A stretch of 5,681 bases of DNA from an uncultured Pseudomonadota bacterium (GTDB taxonomy: Bacteria; Myxococcota_A; UBA9042; CAIXZC01). Each line of letters begins with the position of its first letter. Within the stretch, counting starts at the first letter, position 1. The notes under the pieces were generated by a model. That model made no database searches and was not told the DNA's origin. It saw only the letters and a list, made by a program, of their open reading frames with translations. Below are positions 1 through 5,521 of the stretch, piece after piece. The DNA is taken from contig CALGBT010000715.1 in NCBI GenBank assembly GCA_937884235.1, positions 1 to 5,681 of the forward strand. The letters are read 5' to 3'. A program made the translations under genes and the position numbers.

Positions 1-1
1 C

Positions 2-247
2 ATCGACGGCGACGGCCTCCCCAACGCCACCGACAACTGCCCCCTCCACAAGAATCCGCTGCAATCCGATGTTGATGACGACGGCCTCGGCGACTACTGC
101 GACGACGACAACGACGGCGACGGGATCAGCGACGAAGCCGACAACTGCCCGCTGGTCGCCAACGTCGATCAGTTGGATACTGACGAAGATGGCATCGGCG
201 ACCTTTGCGAAGATGACGAGGATGGCGACGGCTTCCCCGATGACGAA
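2..247 (+). repeat. TSP3-like calcium-binding Asp repeats (coding)
   Basis: The coding sequence shows alternating DxDxDG loops and 'DNCP' turns. They include DGDG at the edge, DNCP at residues 11-14, DVDDDGLGDYC at 23-33, DGDGISDEADNCP at 38-50, DTDEDGIGDLC at 59-69 and DEDGDG at 72-77. This is the thrombospondin type 3 signature seen in bacterial OmpA-like and surface proteins, where each loop chelates calcium. The array begins outside the window, so its total number of units is unknown. Confidence 0.88.
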
Positions 248-2089
248 GACTGCGACCCCACCAATCCTGCCGTCCACCCCGCGGCGAAGGAAGTCTGCAA
301 CGGCCTCGACGACAACTGCAACGATCTCGTGGATGAGCAGTTGGGGTCGGTAACCTGTGGTCTCGGCGAATGCCTGCACACCGCCGACAAGTGCCAGGAC
401 GGCAACATTGTCATTTGCAATCCGTTCCTCGGGGCAGCCCCGGAAACCTGCGACGCCCAGGACAACGATTGCGACGGTCTCGCTGACGAAGACCTGGGCA
501 CCAGCTTCTGCGGCAAAGGTCCTTGCTGGCACACCGTGGCCAACTGCACCGACGGCGTGGTCGGCATCTGTGACCCCCTGGAGGGGGCCCTCGAAGAGCT
601 CTGCGACGGGGAAGACAACGACTGTGACGGACTTACCGACGAAGGCCTGGCCACCCTCGCCTGCGGCAAGGGACTATGCTTCCATACAACCCCATCCTGC
701 AGCGGCGGCCAGACCATAGAATGCAACCCCTTCGATGGTGCCGGCCCGGAAGTTTGTGACGGCAAAGACAACGATTGCGACGGCGACGTTGACGAAGACC
801 TGGGTACGGCAAGTTGCGGTTTCGGGGAGTGCTTGCACACCGTAGACAACTGCGTCAACGGTGCCACACAGATCTGCAACCCCTTTGCCGGGGCAGTTGC
901 CGAGACCTGCGACGGCAAAGACAACGACTGCGACGGACTCGTCGATGACGACCTCGGCTACACCACCTGCGGCCTCGGCCAATGCCAGAACTCAGTGCAG
1001 AACTGCGTCGACGGCCAGCCCACCCTGTGCGACCCCACCCTCGGCGCCACCAAGGAGATCTGCGACGGCAAGGACAACAACTGCAACGGCTCCGTGGATG
1101 AGGAGCTAGGCATGCTCACCTGCGGTCTCGGTCAATGCCAACACTCCCTACCAGCCTGCGCCAATGGCCAGCAGCAGATTTGCAATCCCCTGGACGGGGC
1201 TTCCGCCGAAGAGTGCGACGGGCTCGATAATGACTGCGATGGCCTCGTCGATGAAGAACTCGGTTCAACCTCCTGTGGCAAAGGCGAATGTGCCCACACC
1301 GTGGACAACTGCGCCGATGGGGCAACGGTCATCTGCAACCCCCTCGAGGGCTCATCGCCCGAAACCTGCAACGGCAAGGACGACGACTGCGATGGCATCA
1401 CCGACCCCGAGAATTCCCTCGAATGCACTACCTACTACCAGGATCTCGACTCCGACAGCTACGGTGGTGGCGACAGCAAATGCCTCTGCGAACCCAGCGG
1501 GAACTACGACACCGAGACCGGAGGCGATTGCCAGGACCTCGATCAGGAAGTCTACCCTGAGCCGCATGCCGTCTGCGGCAAAGATGCCGACTGCGACGAT
1601 AACTACGAAGACCCCGGCGAGGCGTGCGACGACGGCAACAACCAGACCGGAGACGGCTGCGCCAGCTGCCAGATCGAGAAACTCGTCTGGTCCGAGCGTA
1701 GCACCGGAAACCCCACCCAGACTCTGGGTACCATTGCCGGCAAACCGGGCAAATCTATCAAGATTCTGCGCATTGGCATCTGCGGTGACTCCGACGTCAG
1801 CTCCGGGCCCAACCAGTTCAAAGCCACCGGCGGCGGCATCAACTTCACCTGGGAGTGCGGGCAGCAGAACTACGGCTCGACCTATGATCTCAACGCCATG
1901 TCCAACTACATGCAGTTCACTTACGCCGACGTCAGCCACAAGGCAATCGCCGGCGAATCCGTCCAGATCAGCTATACCTACCACTATGACTGGGATGGCA
2001 AGTACTGCAACTCGACAGACGCCGAGGGCAATAGCTACAGCGACCCGGCCTCAACCGTCCGGGCCTGGGTTCTCTATACCTTCGAGTAG
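2..2089 (+). CDS. Secreted TSP3/MopE-repeat Asp- and Cys-rich surface protein (5'-truncated)
   Basis: The frame is open from the left edge to TAG at 2087-2089, giving 695 visible residues; the true start and signal sequence lie outside the window. A TTG at 173 is internal, because the same domain continues upstream of it. Residues 1-82 are TSP3-like loops (DGDG, DNCP, DTDEDGIGD). Residues 83-97 give the MopE-style 'DCDPTNPAVHP'. Residues 98-454 are seven 51-residue Cys-rich repeats and 455-469 a partial eighth. Residues 476-520 form 'TTYYQDLDSDSYGGG...DCQDLDQEVYPE', a MopE-type metal-binding segment. Residues 542-559 ('CDDGNNQTGDGCASCQIE') match the DUF4215/Myxococcus disulfide-repeat style. 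Residues 560-695 are an unrecognised, probably beta-rich domain. In these families the Asp loops usually bind calcium, and MopE itself binds copper; here the role is inferred as an extracellular, disulfide-stabilised, metal-rigidified stalk or adhesin. I see no MYXO-CTERM, PEP-CTERM or LPXTG tail, so any anchor must be N-terminal. Confidence 0.93.
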   Translation: MDGDGLPNATDNCPLHKNPLQSDVDDDGLGDYCDDDNDGDGISDEADNCPLVANVDQLDTDEDGIGDLCEDDEDGDGFPDDEDCDPTNPAVHPAAKEVCNGLDDNCNDLVDEQLGSVTCGLGECLHTADKCQDGNIVICNPFLGAAPETCDAQDNDCDGLADEDLGTSFCGKGPCWHTVANCTDGVVGICDPLEGALEELCDGEDNDCDGLTDEGLATLACGKGLCFHTTPSCSGGQTIECNPFDGAGPEVCDGKDNDCDGDVDEDLGTASCGFGECLHTVDNCVNGATQICNPFAGAVAETCDGKDNDCDGLVDDDLGYTTCGLGQCQNSVQNCVDGQPTLCDPTLGATKEICDGKDNNCNGSVDEELGMLTCGLGQCQHSLPACANGQQQICNPLDGASAEECDGLDNDCDGLVDEELGSTSCGKGECAHTVDNCADGATVICNPLEGSSPETCNGKDDDCDGITDPENSLECTTYYQDLDSDSYGGGDSKCLCEPSGNYDTETGGDCQDLDQEVYPEPHAVCGKDADCDDNYEDPGEACDDGNNQTGDGCASCQIEKLVWSERSTGNPTQTLGTIAGKPGKSIKILRIGICGDSDVSSGPNQFKATGGGINFTWECGQQNYGSTYDLNAMSNYMQFTYADVSHKAIAGESVQISYTYHYDWDGKYCNSTDAEGNSYSDPASTVRAWVLYTFE
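293..1408 (+). repeat. Tandem array of seven 153-bp (51-aa) MopE-like units plus partial eighth
   Basis: Units start at 293, 446, 599, 752, 905, 1058 and 1211, each exactly 153 bp with no indel. A degenerate eighth runs 1364-1408 and keeps only the first 15 residues. The consensus opens with xCDGKDNDCDGLVDEDLG, continues CGxGxCxHTxxxC and closes ICNPxxGAxxE. Six cysteines hold fixed places in every full unit (2, 9, 22, 27, 34, 42). The Asp-rich opening resembles the MopE putative metal-binding repeat. Units 1 and 6 vary in the loop (DDNCND, DNNCNG) and unit 5 has VDDD in place of VDE. Protein identity is well kept while codons differ between units, which points to old duplications. Confidence 0.93.
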
Positions 2090-2114
2090 AACCAGAGCCC
2101 TGAGCACCAGGCCC

Positions 2115-2495
2115 CTAGTTCAGCTGGTCATCCCCACTACCACTATCTTGAACTGTCACTTCGCTTTCGGTCTCAACGGTCTCAGACGATAGTCCGTCCG
2201 CATCGTTGCCCACACCGTCGGCATCACCATGACCATCCAGGAGTTCCGCCTCAACATCCATAATATCGGTGGCATCGGGCATCAACGGAATATCTGAAGC
2301 CGCCATGTCTTCGGGCTCTACCGACGTGTCCCCAGGAACCAGGACCTCCGCCTGCGTACTACCGTCAGTGCTCGACGCATCAGCCGCACTGACCGTATCG
2401 TTCTGCCCGGTATGAGGCATCGGCTGCGGGTTGGACTCGATGCAGGCAGCCAGCCACCAGCAACTCAAAAGTACCACCAGATAGACACTCTTCAT
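2115..2495 (-). CDS. Small, highly acidic lipoprotein of unknown function
   Basis: This gene encodes 126 residues, from ATG at 2495-2493 to TAG at 2117-2115. The start is set by an AGGAGGAGG Shine-Dalgarno just upstream and by the signal peptide that begins there: MKSVYLVVLLSCWWLAAC, a type II signal with lipobox L15-A16-A17-C18. The predicted mature chain (C18 to N126, 109 residues) holds 27 Asp/Glu by hand count, two His and no Lys or Arg, and is rich in Ser, Thr, Gly and Val. I see no globular domain, so it looks disordered. It opens CIESNPQPMP. Long acidic linkers of this kind often tether larger deltaproteobacterial lipoproteins, but here the stop follows the linker directly. It converges on the repeat-protein gene across 25 bp and is divergent from the 909-residue lipoprotein gene. 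It could be a bona fide small surface lipoprotein or the remnant of a longer one; no function can be assigned. Confidence 0.8.
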   Translation of the reverse strand: MKSVYLVVLLSCWWLAACIESNPQPMPHTGQNDTVSAADASSTDGSTQAEVLVPGDTSVEPEDMAASDIPLMPDATDIMDVEAELLDGHGDADGVGNDADGLSSETVETESEVTVQDSGSGDDQLN

Positions 2496-2498
2496 GGT

Positions 2499-2507
2499 CC
2501 TCCTCCT
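2499..2507 (-). promoter_or_regulatory. Ribosome binding site deciding the acidic lipoprotein start
   Basis: On the minus strand the sequence reads AGGAGGAGG-ACC-ATG. The first AGGAGG lies 6 nt from the start codon at 2495 and the second 3 nt from it. This near-perfect anti-16S match, directly before a lipoprotein signal peptide, rules against starts further upstream in the same open frame. Confidence 0.85.
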
Positions 2508-2543
2508 GCCCTCACCAAATGCAATCCGCAAGCCAATGTCTCC

Positions 2544-2576
2544 ATCGTAGCACAAGAAAGTCCGAACTCCTTGTGC
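2544..2576 (-). promoter_or_regulatory. Possible promoter with overlapping inverted repeat GCACAAG-N13-CTTGTGC
   Basis: A perfect 7-bp inverted repeat has arms at 2550-2556 and 2570-2576. Inside it AGT/ACT (2559-2561 and 2566-2568) can pair around CCGA, so it can also fold as a stem-loop. On the minus strand it is immediately followed by TACGAT (2549-2544), a 4/6 match to the sigma-70 -10 box. The expected -35 position shows no TTGACA-like hexamer, so the promoter, if real, may depend on an activator bound at the dyad. The transcript would begin near 2537, about 40 nt before the lipoprotein start. Confidence 0.3.
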
Positions 2577-2664
2577 CAGGCCACTGCGACACGACGTGGC
2601 GCCAGCTTGAAGGCTCCACAGTGTCTCTTGTGGGCGTAGAATTAGGCCCCAATAGCTTGCGCCA

Positions 2665-2681
2665 CGTAAAGTAACTTTACG
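2665..2681. promoter_or_regulatory. 17-bp near-central palindrome, candidate operator
   Basis: The sequence CGTAAAGT-A-ACTTTACG is an 8-bp perfect inverted repeat around one base. It is AT-rich in its core within GC-rich surroundings, which makes it stand out. It lies 169 bp upstream of the minus-strand lipoprotein start and 110 bp upstream of the plus-strand start. The size and symmetry fit a dimeric helix-turn-helix repressor site; the regulator cannot be named. As RNA it could form a 6-bp stem with a GTAAC loop. Confidence 0.45.
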
Positions 2682-2780
2682 CGAACGGGCAAACCATTCC
2701 GCGGAGCGCCGCCTTTCCCCACCTTTATTTGCGCGCATGCCCATCGCGTAATAGACTTACCCAGAGTTTTCCGCTTCCGT

Positions 2781-2785
2781 GGAGG
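2781..2785 (+). promoter_or_regulatory. Ribosome binding site deciding a TTG start
   Basis: GGAGG sits 6 nt upstream of TTG at 2792-2794 (spacer CCCACC). The TTG is immediately followed by a lysine and a hydrophobic lipoprotein signal peptide. No in-frame ATG or GTG gives a comparable arrangement. Confidence 0.8.
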
Positions 2786-2791
2786 CCCACC

Positions 2792-5521
2792 TTGAAACAT
2801 GCAACTATCCTACTTGCTGCCTTACTCCTGCTGGCCTGCTCCGGCAACGAACTCGATGTCGACACTCCGCCGCTGCTCAGCGACGGCGAAGTGTTGCTCA
2901 TCACCCTCGTCCTCCCCGCCGATGCCGGCCCCGGGTTGCGGGCCGCAGGCGAGGACCTCCTAGGCCTAATGGCCGCCCATGCCGGCCTCAACACCAGCCA
3001 ACCACCCGAGTACTCCGACCAACTGGAGATTCCCGGCGGTACCGCCATTCGGGTGCAGCTCCTGCAGACTGAAACAGCCCTCTTCGGTGACCACGGATAC
3101 CGCATCACCTCGGGGCGGCTCAGCAGCAAACACGTGGGACTTCTCGTCGAGGCGGCCACCCAGACCGGGGCCGCCTACGGCCTCTATCACATCGCGTCAG
3201 ACCTGGGAATTCGCTTTATTCATCCCGAGGAGACCTTCATCCCCGTCGATGTCGAAGGACGGCTCCCGTGGAAGTACACCGGCAAACTCGACGTCCCGGA
3301 TTTCCGTCTGCGCGGCTTCCATGAGCACACCCAACACCCCATCGTCATGTCCGACTTCCTGCTCCGCACCGATAATGAATCCTTTCGCAGCTACGTCTCC
3401 AACTACCTGCGCTGGCTCTTCCGCAACCGCCAGAACGTCTTGACATTTCATCTGCTCAAGACCGCGGAACTGGACACGTGGCTTCCCTACATCACCGACA
3501 TCCGGGAAGAAGCAACCCGGTACGGCATCAAACTCGGCCCCTTTCTCTCCTTCTCAGACCAGCAGCAGAACTGCTTCAAGTTGCTGGACGAATCAGCCCT
3601 CGATGATGACGGCAATCCCCTGGCCGAGGCAACCCAGATTGCCGCCGGCATTGACCAGCTGATGGCCGCCGGCTTTGACATTATTGGCGTGCAGATAGGC
3701 TCCAGCGAGTTCACCAAACCCGGCGACGATATCGTCGTCGAGCGTCTCAACTCGCTGGTTGCCCACCTGCGGGACAACTACCCGGCAGTCGAGCCCTTTG
3801 CCTGGGTGCATATCACCTGCTCACTCGAAACCGACAATGGTGGCTACTTCTACCATCTGCCCCTCGAGGCCGACCTCGACCTGGGAGCCTTTGTCCACAC
3901 CACCATGTTCTACACCGCCGACCATCCCGCCCCCGTGTATGACTGCGCTGATTTCAAGCACCAGCAAGACTTCATGACCAAGGCCGACGGCCTCCGCAAG
4001 CAGGTCTTCTTCCCGGAAACCGCCTGGTGGCTGGGCTTTGACAACAACCTGCCGCTAGCGCTGCCCATCACCGGCTGGTCCCGCCAATACGACGTCCAGG
4101 AGGTCCTGCCCGGGCACGACATTGACGGCCACGTCGCCTTCACCACCGGGCGGGAATGGGGCTACTGGCAGTACGATCACTACCTCACCCAACTCACCTG
4201 GAACCGGGACCTCACCTGGAACGAATACCTCGACTGGACCGCCCCCGTCTTTGGCACCGGCGGCACCGACCTCGTCGAGCTGCTGAAGGTATGGACAGAG
4301 AAACAGATCGAGTTCATCTACCAAACCAATCCACTCATCATCTTCTACCTCTCCGGCGAACTGCAGCAAGACGAAGTCGGCGCCCAGGCAGGAATCCTCG
4401 CCCGCCGCCCCAAGATTGCCTACAAAACCGTCCTCGAAATGGACGAAGACGAGTTCGCCTCATGGCAGGAGAACGACTACGCCCTGCTCCAGAAAATGCT
4501 GGACCAGTTCTCCCTGGTCCTAACAAACCTGCCGGAAGTGAGCACCACCGAACACACCACCACCTACGACGAAATCACCGACGGCCTCTGGGTCACGGTC
4601 CAGCGCATCGAGCACGCCCTGGCGCTCTACGGTGCCGTGCAGGCTGCCCGCCCCTGGTACCTCGAGCAACAGCGCGCCGCCACCGCCGATCCCTCCGAAA
4701 CACCGGACGTTCAGATCAAGGCCACTGCCTCGGCTCAATCCTTCGCGCTCCTGGCCGATGCCCGGGTCATTTCGTCCAAAGTGGTGCAGCGACTCCAGGC
4801 AGCCGAGGGACGCTATCGCTACCCCGTAGACCTTCTCGCCCGCGCCAAACCCGAAAGCCTCACCGCCTACAAGTTCGGCTACCTGGAGCAGACCAGTTCA
4901 GGCCACTTCTGGACCCGCCGTGACGATCAACTCGATTCCTTCCTCACCGGTCTCTTCAGCGATTCCGCTGAAGCCTGGGAGACCGCACCCGACCACCTCT
5001 ACTTCACCGATGCCGACCATCTCACTATCACCACTCCGGAAGATGTCCTGGCCGCAACAGTTCTCACCGGGTTCATTCCCCGCCTGCTCCTGGGTACCAT
5101 CGGCTTCGCCGGGGACGGTGCCACCTTCCTCATGATTGCAGTGGATGCCAATAACAACAATCTCCCCGACGGCTCCGTGACCGCCATTCCGGGAACCATT
5201 GCTGACGAAACGTCCTTCACCGGTTCCGCCCCAGAAGTTCTCCTGCCAGTACATGACGATGCCGGTGCCGAGCTGGCCGTCTTGCGCCTGCTGGAAAGTG
5301 ACTGGGCACTTGCTCTCGACGCTGCCGGTACCCCGACCTCAGGATCCGTGGCCGCAGAGATCGAGTCCGCCGCGCTCCTCGCCATCATCACCACCGTGGG
5401 TGGCATCGACAACCAGGGCGCCGCAAACCTGGTCAAGGGAGTCTACGGTCTACCCAGCGAAGAACCCCTCCCCCAACAACTCCCGTTGGCCTTCGACATC
5501 AATATTCTGCCCATCAATTGA
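2792..5521 (+). CDS. Large lipoprotein with GH20/GH67-like N-terminal domain and glycosidase-like barrel
   Basis: This gene encodes 909 residues from TTG 2792 to TGA 5519-5521; the start is fixed by GGAGG and a signal peptide with lipobox L13-L14-A15-C16. Residues about 30-155 resemble the accessory alpha/beta domain that precedes the barrel in GH20, GH67 and DUF4838-type proteins (HGYRITSG at 101-108; AAYGLYHIASDLGIRFIHPE at 127-146). Residues about 165-470 look like a TIM barrel: RGFHEHTQHP (174-183), VQIGSSEF (300-307), FFPETAWWLGF (406-416) and GREWGYWQYDHY (453-464). DLTWNEYLDW...FG (473-488) then leads into a helical segment, as is common after such barrels. About 700-909 is unassigned and contains an Asn/Asp loop (DANNNNLPDG, 785-794). 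It is probably a lipid-anchored envelope protein acting on or binding a glycan. The canonical GH20 Asp-Glu pair is not visible, with E306, E409 and E455 as candidate acids. Substrate and activity are unknown; a non-catalytic role is possible. The reading frame is certain, the fold a pattern-based inference. Confidence 0.9.
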   Translation: MKHATILLAALLLLACSGNELDVDTPPLLSDGEVLLITLVLPADAGPGLRAAGEDLLGLMAAHAGLNTSQPPEYSDQLEIPGGTAIRVQLLQTETALFGDHGYRITSGRLSSKHVGLLVEAATQTGAAYGLYHIASDLGIRFIHPEETFIPVDVEGRLPWKYTGKLDVPDFRLRGFHEHTQHPIVMSDFLLRTDNESFRSYVSNYLRWLFRNRQNVLTFHLLKTAELDTWLPYITDIREEATRYGIKLGPFLSFSDQQQNCFKLLDESALDDDGNPLAEATQIAAGIDQLMAAGFDIIGVQIGSSEFTKPGDDIVVERLNSLVAHLRDNYPAVEPFAWVHITCSLETDNGGYFYHLPLEADLDLGAFVHTTMFYTADHPAPVYDCADFKHQQDFMTKADGLRKQVFFPETAWWLGFDNNLPLALPITGWSRQYDVQEVLPGHDIDGHVAFTTGREWGYWQYDHYLTQLTWNRDLTWNEYLDWTAPVFGTGGTDLVELLKVWTEKQIEFIYQTNPLIIFYLSGELQQDEVGAQAGILARRPKIAYKTVLEMDEDEFASWQENDYALLQKMLDQFSLVLTNLPEVSTTEHTTTYDEITDGLWVTVQRIEHALALYGAVQAARPWYLEQQRAATADPSETPDVQIKATASAQSFALLADARVISSKVVQRLQAAEGRYRYPVDLLARAKPESLTAYKFGYLEQTSSGHFWTRRDDQLDSFLTGLFSDSAEAWETAPDHLYFTDADHLTITTPEDVLAATVLTGFIPRLLLGTIGFAGDGATFLMIAVDANNNNLPDGSVTAIPGTIADETSFTGSAPEVLLPVHDDAGAELAVLRLLESDWALALDAAGTPTSGSVAAEIESAALLAIITTVGGIDNQGAANLVKGVYGLPSEEPLPQQLPLAFDINILPIN

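Larger units (their letters stand above)
2496..2791. promoter_or_regulatory. Divergent intergenic control region between two lipoprotein genes
   Basis: This 296-bp gap has no convincing gene on either strand. It contains, from left to right, the Shine-Dalgarno of the minus-strand gene, a possible -10 (TACGAT, minus strand, 2549-2544), an inverted repeat at 2550-2576, a 17-bp dyad at 2665-2681 and a possible plus-strand -10 (TAATAG, 2749-2754) with no good -35. It ends with the Shine-Dalgarno of the plus-strand gene. The arrangement suits coordinated control of two outward-facing lipoprotein genes, but promoter positions are guesses. Confidence 0.6.

Noticed and set aside
169..924. Long minus-strand open frame (251 codons, Ser/Pro-rich) opposite the repeat array
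   Set aside because: It mirrors the 153-bp repeats of the plus-strand gene, lacks a ribosome binding site or recognisable domain, and its Ser/Pro bias is the antisense reading of Asp/Cys/Gly codons.
293..1363. CRISPR-like periodic repeats
   Set aside because: The period is 153 bp, in frame, coding throughout, and there are no short identical repeats separated by unique spacers.
1352..1984. Minus-strand open frame of 210 codons
   Set aside because: It is antisense to the well-supported repeat-protein gene and its Val/Ala-rich composition is the complement of GC-rich Asp codons; no start context.
1164..2192. Plus-strand open frame of 342 codons in another frame of the repeat gene
   Set aside because: Thr/Ala/Ser/Pro low-complexity translation is the off-frame reading of the repeats; it also runs across two real stop codons into the convergent gene.
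2496..2744. N-terminal extension of the acidic lipoprotein to a start at 2744
   Set aside because: The extra 83 residues are Arg-rich with no homology signal, and they would bury a good lipoprotein signal peptide that has its own AGGAGG at 2495.
2725..2754. Plus-strand sigma-70 promoter TTATTT-N18-TAATAG
   Set aside because: The -10 is fair but the -35 matches only two of six positions with an 18-nt spacer, too weak to list as its own feature.
2729..2791. Upstream TTG start at 2729 for the 909-residue lipoprotein
   Set aside because: It has no Shine-Dalgarno and would place 21 residues ahead of an intact signal peptide; TTG 2792 has GGAGG at ideal spacing.
4156..4923. Plus-strand open frame of 255 codons, Arg/Pro-rich
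   Set aside because: It is an off-frame shadow inside the 909-residue lipoprotein gene, with no domain pattern.
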